A stretch of DNA of 64,000 nt from Phycisphaerales bacterium UBA1845 (GCA_002338715.1 DDIR01000102.1:18958-82957), one strand, 5' to 3'. Positions 9,923-19,007 are shown, numbered from the stretch's first letter. The notes: generated by a model from the sequence alone, not told the origin. Numbers and translations are program-made.

Positions 9923-10963
9923 ATGCGATACAACAAGGTTAAGATAGCGTCAATCGGGTACGAACTCGCGCCCAACGTCGTTACGTCGGCGGAAATCGAA
10001 GAGCAATTGGCTCCGCTGTACGACACCTTCAACCTGCGCCGAGGACAGTTGGAACGCCTCACCGGTGTTACCGAGCGGCGCTTCTGGGAGGCGGGGCAGC
10101 CCATCTGGGTACCCGCTGCAAAAGCCGGTCAAAAAGCGCTCGATCTCGCGAACGTCTCGCCATCTGAAATCGGCATGCTCATTTTCTCCGGCGTCTGCCG
10201 AGACAATCTCGAGCCAGCCACCGCGTGTGCGGCTGCCCATAATCTTGGGGTTGGTCCAGCCGTCGAAGTGTTCGACGTATCCAGCGCATGCCTTGGCGTG
10301 CTGACCGGTATCGTTCGTGTGGCCAACGCCATCGAATTGGGACAAATCCGCGCCGGGTTGGTCGTCACCTGCGAATCAGCCCGCGAAATTGTCGAGCAGA
10401 CAATCGATCGGTTGTTGGCCGACCCTGATCCCGCCAAGTTCAAAAAATCACTTGCAACCATGACCGGTGGATCGGGTGCTGTCGGCGTGCTCTTGACGGA
10501 AGCGTCGATGATCGAGAATGGGCATCGCCTCCTTGGGGGCGTGGCTCGAACGGCGCCGCAGTTTCACGGTTTGTGTCGATGGGGGCCCGCGACCGGTGTC
10601 TCGCCCACATCACCGATGGAAATGGAAACCGATGCAGCCGCAGTGCTTGAACACGGTGTCGTGCTGGGGGCAGAAACCTGGCGGGAATTCAAATCGTTTC
10701 TTGGTTGGGGTGAGAACGAACCCGATCGCATCGTTTGCCATCAGGTCGGGTCCTGGCACCGAAACGCCATTCTCAAGGCGTTTGAGTTTCCATCGGATGG
10801 CGACTACGTGACGTTCTCGCATTTGGGCAACATCGGCACGGCGTCATTGCCCATGACGGCTGCCATGGCCTCCGAGCGAGGGTTCCTCATGCCTGGGCAC
10901 AAAGTCGGCTTCTGTGGAATCGGCAGCGGACTAAACTGCCTGTTTCTCGGTTTGGAGTGGTGA
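9923..10963 (+). CDS. beta-ketoacyl-ACP synthase III family enzyme, OleA-like
   Basis: A 346-residue thiolase-fold condensing enzyme of the KAS III (FabH/OleA) type. The triad is visible as Cys123 in SSACLG, His273 in CHQVGSWH and Asn303 in HLGNIGT. A glycine-rich end (GIGSGLNCLFLGLEW) is typical of the family. The length, the ELGQIRAGLVV segment and the ESAR motif after it look closer to OleA than to housekeeping FabH. OleA joins two acyl chains head to head to give beta-ketoacids for long-chain ketones or olefins; FabH primes fatty-acid synthesis. Which reaction applies here is inference. The gene starts 25 bases after the Pfa-type gene on the same strand, so a joint role in an unusual lipid pathway is likely. 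ATG at 9923 is preferred over TTG two codons earlier; neither has a clear ribosome-binding site. Confidence 0.75.
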   Translation: MRYNKVKIASIGYELAPNVVTSAEIEEQLAPLYDTFNLRRGQLERLTGVTERRFWEAGQPIWVPAAKAGQKALDLANVSPSEIGMLIFSGVCRDNLEPATACAAAHNLGVGPAVEVFDVSSACLGVLTGIVRVANAIELGQIRAGLVVTCESAREIVEQTIDRLLADPDPAKFKKSLATMTGGSGAVGVLLTEASMIENGHRLLGGVARTAPQFHGLCRWGPATGVSPTSPMEMETDAAAVLEHGVVLGAETWREFKSFLGWGENEPDRIVCHQVGSWHRNAILKAFEFPSDGDYVTFSHLGNIGTASLPMTAAMASERGFLMPGHKVGFCGIGSGLNCLFLGLEW

Positions 10964-10987
10964 TGTTCGACGGGGAATGGTTGATGC

Positions 10988-11896
10988 CTAACTGCCGGAA
11001 GGCAATTTCAGCGTAAAGATCGTTCCCTTACCGACTTCACTGGCCACCTGAATCGTTCCCCGATGCTCTTCGACGATGTCGCGGCACAGCGACAGCCCCA
11101 GACCGATTCCGCTCTTGCCCGGCCGATCCTTCTTGGTGCTGTAGAATTCGCCGAAAATCGCATCCAGCGAATCACTGGGAATGCCCGAACCATTGTCGCG
11201 GAAACTGATTGAGACCGTCTCGTCGTCGATCCGTTCGGCTGCGACGGTGATGCGTCCGTGCCGATGCTGAATCGCCTGTCTTGCGTTGGAAAGCAGATTG
11301 AAAAACACCTGTTGCATCTGTCGCGGGTCGGCGAGGAACGTCAGCGATTTGTCGATCTCGGTGATAAACTCGATGTTGTCCTTGGATAGATCGCGAATCA
11401 GGCATTCACGGGCGTCGTCGATCGCTTCCTTGATGTTGACGCGCTGAACCGCACTGACCTCATTGGCAGCCAACCCCAAAATCCGATCCGACATCGCCGT
11501 CATAATACCGGTTTGCTTCAACGTGATCCGCAAGGCCTTGGCCATCAACTCCGGATCTTTTGAGTCGATCGCGAACTGAGCATATCCGACCACCGGTGAC
11601 ATGAGGTTGTTGAACTCGTGGGCGAGCATGGTGGCGGCTGTCCCCAACGATGCAAGCCGCTGAGCCTGGCGCGTCTGATCCTTGAGCCGTTCAAACTGCG
11701 CTTCAAGATAGTCAAACTGTTCCTGAAGACGAAGTTCGGTGTCGTTAAGATGCGAAGGTTCTGAAGGCTGCGAAGATCGAGGCGCATGCGAATGATCGGC
11801 GCTTTGGGGCGACGAAGACGCCGCTTCATGATCCCGACTTGCTTGCGTGTTTAACGTCCTGGATCGTGGGTTTCTTGGTACTCTGGTTTTTTGCAT
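10988..11896 (-). CDS. soluble sensor histidine kinase
   Basis: A 302-residue kinase with no membrane segment. Residues 1-50 are Ser/His/Pro-rich and probably disordered. A short coiled coil (about 52-80) leads into the phosphoacceptor helix, with His93 in LAHEFNNL. The ATPase domain follows with an N box (FNLLSNARQAI), G1 box (DNGSGIP) and G2 box (GIGLGLSLCRDIV). The HEFNN form of the H box fits NtrB-like or planctomycete orphan kinases. No sensory domain such as PAS or GAF is seen, so the input may come from a partner protein. No response regulator lies nearby, so the target is unknown. It converges on the Pfa operon with a 24-base gap and no obvious terminator. Confidence 0.85.
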   Translation of the reverse strand: MQKTRVPRNPRSRTLNTQASRDHEAASSSPQSADHSHAPRSSQPSEPSHLNDTELRLQEQFDYLEAQFERLKDQTRQAQRLASLGTAATMLAHEFNNLMSPVVGYAQFAIDSKDPELMAKALRITLKQTGIMTAMSDRILGLAANEVSAVQRVNIKEAIDDARECLIRDLSKDNIEFITEIDKSLTFLADPRQMQQVFFNLLSNARQAIQHRHGRITVAAERIDDETVSISFRDNGSGIPSDSLDAIFGEFYSTKKDRPGKSGIGLGLSLCRDIVEEHRGTIQVASEVGKGTIFTLKLPSGS

Positions 11897-12162
11897 CGGA
11901 TGCTCGTGGTCTTGGGGTCCAACCTGTTATCGGCTGGTATTCGAACGAGACTTGAAGGGATGATTTGAAGCGTGACATCATCGGAGTCCGTTGCAAAAGA
12001 TGGGGAAATTACGACCGCATCGATTGTATCATTGGCATAGATGTCCCATTTATTCCATGCGCCCCAAACCAATGTTTGGGTGTAAGAATGCCCGTCTATT
12101 TCAAGTGAATTGTGGATATGGGAAAGCTGCGGTCTGTTGAGAAACAGGTGGGGCTGATTGCG

Positions 12163-13290
12163 TTACAACGCCTGATCAATCCAGCCGCCACCGATCACTT
12201 CATCGCCGTGGTACAGCACGAGCGCCTGGCCCGGCGTGATCGCGGATTGTGGTTCGTCAAACACCACTTGCAGGGTGCCATCATGTGACGCGGTGACCGT
12301 ACAAGGAGCCGCATGGTGTTGATAGCGAATTTGTGCTTCGCAGCGAAGCGGTTCGGTGGGCGGGGTGGAGACGAAATTCGCACCGCTGGCGACCAGATTC
12401 TGATGCATCAATTCTTCCCGCTCGCCCAGGACGACGGTGTTGTTCAAGACATCAAGTCGCGTCACGTAGACAGGTTTGCCAGCGGCTACGCCAAGTCCGC
12501 GTCGCTGCCCAATCGTAAAGTTCGCCACCCCGTCGTGATCGCCCAGAACGTTGCCATCTGCGTCTTCGATATGACCCGGTTTGAACGCATCGGGCCGGCG
12601 CTCGCGCACGACCCGCGCATAGTCGCGATCGGGCACGAAGCAGATTTCAACCGAGTCGGGTTTGTTGTGAACCGGCAAGCCAAAGCGCTCTGCTGCCCGG
12701 CGCACTTCATCTTTTTGAAGGTGACCGATGGGAAACATCGCACGATCCAAAACATCCGACCGAACGCCGAACAGGAAATACGACTGGTCTTTGCGATGAT
12801 CGACGCCGCGGCGTAATCGCGTTTGGCCGTCGTTGCGCTCGATGCGGGCGTAATGACCGGTCGCGATGTAGTGGCAGCCGAGCATGTCGGCGTATTCGAC
12901 GAGCTTGCCGAACTTCAGCCAGGTGTTGCACTGGACGCATGGGTTGGGGGTTCGCCCGGAGGCGTACTCATCGGCGAAGTAGTCGATCAGCCGATCGAAA
13001 TCGGGTTTGAAGTTGAGCACGTAGAACGGAATGTCGAGCATGCCGGCGACGAAGCGCGCGTCGGCTGCGTCTGATGCGCTGCAACATCCCTGATGCGTGC
13101 GTTTTGGTTCCTGGCTGTCGGTGGAGCAGGCCGCATCTTCGGGCATTTCCACACCGACGCGCATAAACAGACCCATCACCTCGTAGCCTTGCTCGCGCAG
13201 GAGGCAGGCCGTGACGCTCGAATCGACCCCGCCGCTCATCGCGACGAGGACCTTCGGTTTGTCAGTTGATTTGTCCGATGGGCTGACCAT
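12163..13290 (-). CDS. mnmA: tRNA-specific 2-thiouridylase MnmA
   Basis: A 375-residue enzyme that thiolates U34 of the tRNAs for Lys, Glu and Gln in the cytoplasm, using ATP and relayed sulfur. The ATP pyrophosphatase loop SGGVDSS is at residues 19-25. The two catalytic cysteines lie in TPNPCVQCN and in EICFVPD. An extra Cys-rich insert (HQGCCSASDAADA) matches what many MnmA proteins carry. ATG at 13290 is chosen. The open frame continues 62 codons further upstream, but that extension translates a non-coding palindromic repeat (13351-13436) and is not protein-like. Length and motif order are normal for the family. Confidence 0.95.
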   Translation of the reverse strand: MVSPSDKSTDKPKVLVAMSGGVDSSVTACLLREQGYEVMGLFMRVGVEMPEDAACSTDSQEPKRTHQGCCSASDAADARFVAGMLDIPFYVLNFKPDFDRLIDYFADEYASGRTPNPCVQCNTWLKFGKLVEYADMLGCHYIATGHYARIERNDGQTRLRRGVDHRKDQSYFLFGVRSDVLDRAMFPIGHLQKDEVRRAAERFGLPVHNKPDSVEICFVPDRDYARVVRERRPDAFKPGHIEDADGNVLGDHDGVANFTIGQRRGLGVAAGKPVYVTRLDVLNNTVVLGEREELMHQNLVASGANFVSTPPTEPLRCEAQIRYQHHAAPCTVTASHDGTLQVVFDEPQSAITPGQALVLYHGDEVIGGGWIDQAL

Positions 13291-13350
13291 GCGGTGATTG
13301 TAGTCGATGGGGGATGATCTTCCAGATTGAGGGCAATGAGAATGCTGCCA

Positions 13351-13383
13351 CGTCGTTACTCCCGCGCACGCGGGAGTCCAGGG
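13351..13383 (+). repeat. REP-like palindrome, copy 1
   Basis: A hairpin-forming element built around CTCCCGCGCACGCGGGAG, preceded by cgtcgtta and followed by tccaggg. It matches the copy at 19491-19523 with a few changes and is the reverse complement of the copy at 13408-13436. Short extragenic palindromes of this GTCATTCCCGCG type are common in bacterial genomes. It lies between mnmA and the next gene. Confidence 0.75.
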
Positions 13384-13407
13384 CGGGGGAGGTGTCACCT
13401 TTGGCTT

Positions 13408-13436
13408 CTGGATTCCCGCTTGCGCGGGAATGACGA
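13408..13436 (-). repeat. REP-like palindrome, copy 2 (inverted)
   Basis: Reads ctggattcccgcttgcgcgg then gaatgacga on the + strand, the reverse complement of the copy-1 and copy-3 consensus. It is 24 bases from copy 1 in inverted orientation, so the pair could fold into one larger hairpin, as in BIME-type pairs. Confidence 0.75.
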
Positions 13437-13494
13437 ATATTGTGGAATGGCGATAATGCGAGAGGTAGCCGACCAATTCGCACCCGCGATAGAC

Positions 13495-14610
13495 CTACTC
13501 CTTGGTCTCCTCCGGCTCGGTCGGCGTACCGTAACCCCGCTTCCCCGACGTCACCCGCGATCGCTGGTTCATCGTGGGCAGGCGTTCGATGCGGGCCGAT
13601 AACTCGCGAAACATCGAATCGAGCGGACCATAGAGTTCCACCATTTCCTTCTCGATCTTGTCGGGATCAACGCCTTCGGGATTGGCGATCTTGGCTTCGA
13701 GTTTGGCGATCAGGTCGCGCCGCTTATAGACGTGATCGAATGCCCGGTTGAGCATTTCACGCAGCATCGACATCGCGGTGTTGCGTTGGCTTTGATCGAG
13801 TTCAAAGTGATCGCAGTAATCGCGAACGTATTGTTCCCAAGCCGCGAATTCATTCTTGACCCGCTCCGGAAACTGTTCGATCGCCGCACGTTTGAAATCG
13901 TCACTCTTCTCGTCGTTGGTCTTGATGTGTGAAAACCACTTGCCGGTGGGGTCGAGGCCTTCGGGCATGGTTTGGCCTTCAGGGTTCCACCATTCTTTCT
14001 CTTCGAAGTTGCCCACGCTCCAACGGCGCAATCGACTTTGGAATCGTTCGAGCGACTTGCGCCGTTCGAGGCGCTGTTCATCGAAGACGGCTTGCTGTTC
14101 TGGATCGAGCGCTGATCGAAATTCAAATTCGCCTTCCAGCAGATTGCCCAGCACCAGGCGATAGACCGGTGTCGCCCGTGCCGCCCAATCAGAGACCTTT
14201 TCCGGAGTTGGCGGCTTGTCGGCGAGGTTGGCTTTGGCGTACTCGTTCATCAGCGGTTGAATATCCGCCCGGTTGTCGTGCATGAACTTCGTCCAGCGCT
14301 GCGTCATGCTGCGTTGGATTTCCTCTGCCTGTTCGGGGCGAAGGTTGTAGGTGTCGGTGGCTTCTTCGATTGATCGCTTGACGAAGAGTTCGATCATGTG
14401 ATCGGTCGGCCAAAATCCATCGAGCAGTTTTGGATCGGCATTGGGGTCGGGCTGCATCGGCGGCAGAACCGGAGGCGGCGACCGTCGTTCGGGTGGTGGT
14501 GTTGTCGGGTAAGTCGGCGCAATCGGTTTGGGATCGGATTGAGCGCGCACGTCAGCCGCACAAACAAAGGCGCTCGCACACGCCAGCAAGATGATCATTC
14601 GCTTGCTCAT
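13495..14610 (-). CDS. secreted protein of unknown function
   Basis: A 371-residue protein. The start at 14610 gives a clear signal peptide (MSKRMIILLACASAFVCAAD, cleavage probably after VRAQ). A Pro-rich stretch (about 25-55) is followed by a long, mostly helical, charged domain rich in Arg, Glu, Gln and Trp. The segment LDPEQQAVFDEQRLERRKSL resembles periplasmic helical proteins of the LTXXQ/Spy kind only loosely. No enzyme motif was seen. The C-terminus is basic and then acidic. It lies upstream of mnmA on the same strand with REP-like repeats between them, so it is probably a separate transcript. I do not recognise the family. Confidence 0.7.
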   Translation of the reverse strand: MSKRMIILLACASAFVCAADVRAQSDPKPIAPTYPTTPPPERRSPPPVLPPMQPDPNADPKLLDGFWPTDHMIELFVKRSIEEATDTYNLRPEQAEEIQRSMTQRWTKFMHDNRADIQPLMNEYAKANLADKPPTPEKVSDWAARATPVYRLVLGNLLEGEFEFRSALDPEQQAVFDEQRLERRKSLERFQSRLRRWSVGNFEEKEWWNPEGQTMPEGLDPTGKWFSHIKTNDEKSDDFKRAAIEQFPERVKNEFAAWEQYVRDYCDHFELDQSQRNTAMSMLREMLNRAFDHVYKRRDLIAKLEAKIANPEGVDPDKIEKEMVELYGPLDSMFRELSARIERLPTMNQRSRVTSGKRGYGTPTEPEETKE

Positions 14611-14676
14611 GATTCTATTGTACACCTTCGAGAAAGCTTTGGGTGCAAGGGCGTCGTATGCCCGGTATTTCGGCGA

Positions 14677-15630
14677 TCATTGACCGTCACTCGAACTGAT
14701 CGACGCCAAATCGCGAAGGATTGTGCGGTCCAGTCCGAGGCGGATTTCCAAATGGCTCTTTATGGCATGGGCGTCAGGGCGATTCTGTAGCGCCACGCAC
14801 GCTTCCACGTCTTTTTCCAGCGACGAGGCCAACGTCTTGACCGCGACGCATGTGGTTGCGTCCCAATCCGAAACGTGTTGCTCCAAGTAGGCTGCGGTCT
14901 GAGCGCGCCGGTGTTCCATTTGATTGATTACTTCGATCAATCCGTCGGACGAGAGTTGATCACCTCGCGCCGCATGCAATTCGATGAGTCGCAATAGAAC
15001 GGTCTCACCGGTAAGTAATCCGGGATACACCACTGTACCGCGCGCATTCAAGTTGAGTGCCGTTTCCGCGCCGCGCGCCAACACTGCTTCCGCGGTGGGT
15101 TCGACCGGAGCGATCTCCTCAACGACATAGCACTGAAGGGCTGGGTAACTTAATTGCGTCGGTTCAAAGCGATCGGGGACAGCCCCCCAAATTGCATCAC
15201 CGTCTTGCTCGCAGCGCTCAACGATTCCCCACGTCGTTGAAGATGTTGATGACCACCCGTGCAGCGTCAACACCTGCTGTCCGTTTTCGATTGCCCGTTG
15301 GATGAGGGGTACGTAACTGTCGGCGAAGTGCCCGGCGAATTCGGCGGATTCGGATAAGCCAAAGCGCGCCCGGGGCGGATGCATCGCTCGAAGTCGGATG
15401 CCGAACAGTCCGGCTGCTTCTGGCAGGGCGAAATCATGGCACTCGGCCAATTCCGGAATTTCCTCTCCGGGTACCTCGCGGAAGAAAAACGCCAGGCCAG
15501 CCCCCAACGCGGTCAATATCGCGTTCGGGTCAGCGCTACCGCCAGCCCCGTTGATCAGGTGGGCCAAACATTCTGCGAGATTGATGGCGGAATCCGGCGC
15601 CGGTTTACGCGTCATGGATGAAGCACTCAT
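14677..15630 (-). CDS. hypothetical cytoplasmic protein
   Basis: A 317-residue protein with neither signal peptide nor membrane segment. ATG at 15630 is preferred because the 58 codons upstream are Ser/Thr/Pro-rich and unlike the rest. Notable segments are a Gly/Ala-rich stretch (ILTALGAGLAFFF), LTLHGWSSTSSTTWGIVERC and YPALQCYVVEEI. The GW...WGIVERC region followed by LxxxALQCYVVE is loosely like the core of C39/BtrH-type papain-fold proteins, but no catalytic Cys-His pair can be assigned, so this is only a suggestion. It ends 66 bases before the secreted-protein gene and may share its transcript. Confidence 0.65.
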   Translation of the reverse strand: MSASSMTRKPAPDSAINLAECLAHLINGAGGSADPNAILTALGAGLAFFFREVPGEEIPELAECHDFALPEAAGLFGIRLRAMHPPRARFGLSESAEFAGHFADSYVPLIQRAIENGQQVLTLHGWSSTSSTTWGIVERCEQDGDAIWGAVPDRFEPTQLSYPALQCYVVEEIAPVEPTAEAVLARGAETALNLNARGTVVYPGLLTGETVLLRLIELHAARGDQLSSDGLIEVINQMEHRRAQTAAYLEQHVSDWDATTCVAVKTLASSLEKDVEACVALQNRPDAHAIKSHLEIRLGLDRTILRDLASISSSDGQ

Positions 15631-15985
15631 GGCTGGATCATACACAGCGGGTGTGGGTTGTGAAAGGATCGAGACGCTGTAGGGGGATGTGAGATTTGTG
15701 GGGCTGGGTTGTGATTTTCCACAAAATGCCAGGTGCGTTGAGGGCTTGATCGAGGGTGTGAAATTCTGCGGCCAGTGGGGCGAGATCCTCGATTGTGTGT
15801 CCAAGTGGGTAAACCTGGCGGAGCAGAATCACAGTTTATCCACAACCGGGATTCAGGTTCCAGAAACGTTCGAAACGTCGAAAGCTTCTGGAGCAAGTTA
15901 TAGACGAGCCGTCGGGGCTTTGGGGGTGTACCGCAGGGGCGGTGCCTAAACAGTGGGTTGAAGTACAGAGAAAACGAGGGATTCC
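15631..15985. promoter_or_regulatory. 355-bp divergent intergenic region with two DnaA-box-like sites
   Basis: This gap separates a - strand gene from the + strand lipoprotein at 15986 and should hold promoters for both. It contains a perfect match to the DnaA box (TTATCCACA, 15836-15844) and a one-mismatch copy (TTTTCCACA, 15715-15723). An imperfect hairpin pairs 15860-15872 with 15879-15891. No AT-rich unwinding tract and no dnaA or dnaN gene is nearby, so a replication origin is unlikely. No convincing gene was found. Confidence 0.4.
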
Positions 15986-17308
15986 ATGTTTCGTATGAAA
16001 GTTGTTTTGCTGTTGATGATGGGGATGTCGTTGTGTGCGGCTGCACCGATGTTGATTGGTTGTGGAACGCCGGCAGCGCAGGACGGTGCGGGCGACGAAC
16101 CCGGTGATGGGATGGGCGGCAGTGATGAACCCGTGTCGACCAACGGTGTCGAAGAGCCCAAGCCCGATGCGGATGACGACGGGGTGGCTGACGAGGAGGA
16201 CAACTGTCCGGATTCAGCAAACGCAGACCAAGCCGACGACGACGGTGATGGTTTTGGCGATGCGTGCGACAACTGTCCCATGTTGGCAAACGAAGATCAA
16301 AGCGACGTTGACGACGACGGATTCGGTGATGTCTGCGACAACTGTACGAATGACGCCAATGCCGACCAAGCCGACGTGGATGGCGACACCATCGGAGATG
16401 TCTGCGACAACTGTCCGGACGTTGTGAACCCGAACCAATTGGATACGGACGATGACGGTGAAGGCGATGCATGCGAGCCGTTTGAAATTGCGTTCTATTC
16501 AGAGCGGGACGGCAATAGCGAAATCTACGTGATGACAATCGATGGCCTGCGGCAGACTCGGTTGACGTTTGACCCAGCCGACGACGAGTACCCGGCGTGG
16601 AGTCCGGATGGCGAGCGCATCGCATTTCATTCGAAACGCGACGGCAACTTTGAAATCACGCTGATGAACGCGGATGGAAGCAACGTGCAGAATCTCACGA
16701 CTGATCCGATGACTGACGTGTACCCGTCGTTCAGCGGCAAGAACAATGAGATCACTTTTCATCGGGCAGGCGGTGGCGTGACGGATGTCATGATCATGGA
16801 CGACAATGGTGCGAATCAGACCAATTTGACTGGGGGTGGCGCTTTCCATGCGTTCCCGGCGTTCAGTCCGTCTGGCTGCCAGATTGCGTACTATCGTAAT
16901 GGTGAGATCTGGATCATGGACCGCGATGGTGACAACAAAGAGCAATTGACGTTTGAGGGCGGAACCGCGGGTAGTCCGAGTTTTGATCCGACGGGTGATC
17001 GGATCGTGTTTGTCTCGCAGCGCGATGGGAACTATGAGATTTACGTGATGAACAGCGACGGTTCGGACCAAACCCGGTTGACCGACGACCCGGGCAGCGA
17101 CCTGCATCCTGCATTCACGTCCGATGGATCCAGAATTGTGTTCTCATCCAACCGAGACGGCAACGATGAGATTTACGTCATGGATGTTGACGGAAGCAAT
17201 CCGACACGGCTGACCTTTGATCCGGCTGACGACCGGGCGCCGGCAACGATCATCCATGGGTTGGGCGGACTCGCGAATTCGTGCCTGGGTCTTGAGGTCG
17301 TTCCCTAA
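15986..17308 (+). CDS. lipoprotein with thrombospondin type 3 stalk and TolB-like beta-propeller
   Basis: A 440-residue exported lipoprotein. The signal peptide ends in the lipobox LIGC (Cys26). An acidic linker follows, then about four calcium-binding thrombospondin type 3 repeats (about 55-165), each of the form DxDxDGxGDxCDNCP. From about 170 the protein has PD40/TolB propeller blades ([52 protein letters not shown]) alternating with [20 protein letters not shown] strands. This suggests six blades, closed by the first and last strands. It is probably anchored in a membrane with the propeller held out on a stiff calcium stalk, for binding a protein or glycan; the ligand is unknown. The ribosome site cgaggga lies 5 bases before ATG 15986. 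A hairpin at 17359-17394 probably ends the transcript. Confidence 0.85.
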   Translation: MFRMKVVLLLMMGMSLCAAAPMLIGCGTPAAQDGAGDEPGDGMGGSDEPVSTNGVEEPKPDADDDGVADEEDNCPDSANADQADDDGDGFGDACDNCPMLANEDQSDVDDDGFGDVCDNCTNDANADQADVDGDTIGDVCDNCPDVVNPNQLDTDDDGEGDACEPFEIAFYSERDGNSEIYVMTIDGLRQTRLTFDPADDEYPAWSPDGERIAFHSKRDGNFEITLMNADGSNVQNLTTDPMTDVYPSFSGKNNEITFHRAGGGVTDVMIMDDNGANQTNLTGGGAFHAFPAFSPSGCQIAYYRNGEIWIMDRDGDNKEQLTFEGGTAGSPSFDPTGDRIVFVSQRDGNYEIYVMNSDGSDQTRLTDDPGSDLHPAFTSDGSRIVFSSNRDGNDEIYVMDVDGSNPTRLTFDPADDRAPATIIHGLGGLANSCLGLEVVP

Positions 17309-17358
17309 ATCCGATCACCCAAAGGGTGTAACCAAGAATCTGTAGAATGGTAAATCGG

Positions 17359-17394
17359 ACCGGACCATGCCTCGATTTTGGGGCGTGGTCCGGT
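17359..17394 (+). terminator. hairpin terminator after the propeller lipoprotein
   Basis: A 13-bp stem (accggaccatgcc at 17359-17371 with ggcgtggtccggt at 17382-17394, one G-T wobble) encloses a 10-base loop and is followed by a short mixed T run. Its position 50 bases after the lipoprotein stop, ahead of a new Shine-Dalgarno sequence, supports a terminator. The open frame running through it is therefore not likely to be coding. Confidence 0.65.
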
Positions 17395-17457
17395 TTGCGT
17401 TTAGCCACTATTATTCGCCTTTACGCCCGGTCGCAATTGCAGGAGGTTAACGGTCGC

Positions 17458-18855
17458 GTGGACATTTATGGCTTGAAGCGGATTCCGTTTCTCTCTCGCT
17501 ACAACTTCTTCCATGAATTCCATCACATCCTCGCCTGGGGCGTGATTGTCGGTTTGATTGAAGGCAACTTCGCTTCGATCGTTGTCGCCAAGACGTTTGA
17601 AGGCAGCGATTTTCTCATCACGATTGCATCGGCGACGCCGATGGCATTGCATATCGTAAGCCTGGTCTGGGGGGCGTATTGCGTCGGTCGGCGCAAGTTG
17701 AAAATCTTCACATTTTGCACGACGGGGACTGTCCTCGCCCTCGCCAGCGTCGCGATGACACCGGACGTGTCTTATGGCGGATGGCTTTTTGTCTTGCAGA
17801 TGGCGGCTGCCCAGTTCTTTCAAACCGGTGCGGTGACGGTGCGCTCGTCGCTTTGGAAGTCGAACTATCCACCGCTGGTCCGTGGACAAATCACGGCTCG
17901 ATTGCAGATGGCCCGGGCGGTTACCCGCCTGGTTTCGGTGGCAATCATCGCGACGTTCTTCGATCTTGATCCGCAAAGCTATCGATGGATCTATCCGTCG
18001 GCAGCGCTCATCGGGGCGATTGGCGTCGTGTGCCTTCGTCGGATGCGGGTGCGCGGCGAAGTTGGGGAGTTGCGTCGCCTGCACGGCGGGGAACGTGGCG
18101 ATGGTGCGCTCACCGGACACGCGAGCGCGCAGCGGATTCTGTCGTCGACCCATGTGCTGACCAGTGCCATCAGCGTGCTCAAGCACGACACCCGGTTCAG
18201 AAACTACTGCATCGCGCAGATGCTGGCTGGGGTCACCAATCTCCTCGTGCGGGCGGTCGTCGTTGTCATTCTGACGCAGCAGGTGCTCGCGGGCATGGAA
18301 AGTGGGTATTGGCTGAATACCGTTTTGCTCGAACTTCTGCCGATGCTTTTGATGCTGGCATCGATGCACACCAGCGCCCGGTACTTCGATCGAACCGGTG
18401 TGCTTCGCTATCGAGCGGTTCAGATGATCGGTTGGCTTCTTGCGATTTTCTTCGGCATGTGCGGGACGCTTGCGATTGGCAACATGGACTGGATCGGTCC
18501 GCGTGCACTTTTGATTTCGGTTGGGTGCTTTGCGATGTTTTCGATCATCCGAGGAATCTGCCTTGGTGGTGGGTCGATCGCATGGAACCTGGGGCACCTG
18601 CATTTTGTGAACAACGAAGACGCCGATGTTTACATGGGCATTCACGTTTCGCTGACCGGTTTGCGGGCAATGTTCATACCGATCTTGGGGATGGTTCTCT
18701 GGAACTGGATTGGGTGGGGCGTGTGGCTGGTCTCCCTTGTATCCGGTTCGCTTGCCATTTGCATCTTCAGGATGCTCGAACTTCGCGAGCGGGAGGCTCC
18801 GACGCGGGCAACATCGCTAATCGCGGTTGAGACGCTGCAAAAACCGACCGCTTGA
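17458..18855 (+). CDS. MFS-like membrane transporter
   Basis: A 465-residue integral membrane protein with roughly twelve hydrophobic segments in two halves, split by a basic, Gly-rich cytoplasmic loop (about 205-240). This is the layout of the major facilitator superfamily. The substrate cannot be read from the sequence; no drug- or sugar-porter signature was clear. GTG at 17458 is chosen because a strong AGGAGG site (17441-17446) sits 11 bases ahead. The longer frame from ATG 17347 would translate a terminator hairpin. No partner gene is apparent; the hemerythrin gene follows 152 bases later. Confidence 0.75.
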   Translation: MDIYGLKRIPFLSRYNFFHEFHHILAWGVIVGLIEGNFASIVVAKTFEGSDFLITIASATPMALHIVSLVWGAYCVGRRKLKIFTFCTTGTVLALASVAMTPDVSYGGWLFVLQMAAAQFFQTGAVTVRSSLWKSNYPPLVRGQITARLQMARAVTRLVSVAIIATFFDLDPQSYRWIYPSAALIGAIGVVCLRRMRVRGEVGELRRLHGGERGDGALTGHASAQRILSSTHVLTSAISVLKHDTRFRNYCIAQMLAGVTNLLVRAVVVVILTQQVLAGMESGYWLNTVLLELLPMLLMLASMHTSARYFDRTGVLRYRAVQMIGWLLAIFFGMCGTLAIGNMDWIGPRALLISVGCFAMFSIIRGICLGGGSIAWNLGHLHFVNNEDADVYMGIHVSLTGLRAMFIPILGMVLWNWIGWGVWLVSLVSGSLAICIFRMLELREREAPTRATSLIAVETLQKPTA

Positions 18856-19007
18856 TTTCCACTTTAATCGATCGTGAAATCATTCACGGCGAACTCGACG
18901 CTTCTGCCCGGGCGGAGTAAAGTCTCCGCAAGTCCAAGAGTCGACATAAGATAGAAAGGCCGATGGTCTGTCGACTGACGAGTCACCCACTAACGATCGG
19001 ATAAATC

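Noticed and set aside
11851..12072. Short - strand frame overlapping the histidine kinase start
   Set aside because: It overlaps the kinase coding start in another frame and has no ribosome site or motif.
13291..13476. 62-codon N-terminal extension of MnmA
   Set aside because: It translates REP-like palindromes; ATG 13290 directly precedes the family's normal N-terminus.
15715..15844. Chromosomal replication origin
   Set aside because: Only two boxes, no AT-rich unwinding element, and no dnaA, dnaN, parA or gidA nearby.
15689..15949. 86-residue + strand frame in the divergent gap
   Set aside because: No family likeness, no ribosome site, and it covers the likely promoters and DnaA-box-like sites.
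18912..18929. Hairpin gcggag-taaagt-ctccgc as a terminator for the MFS gene
   Set aside because: Only 6 bp with no T run; too weak to call.
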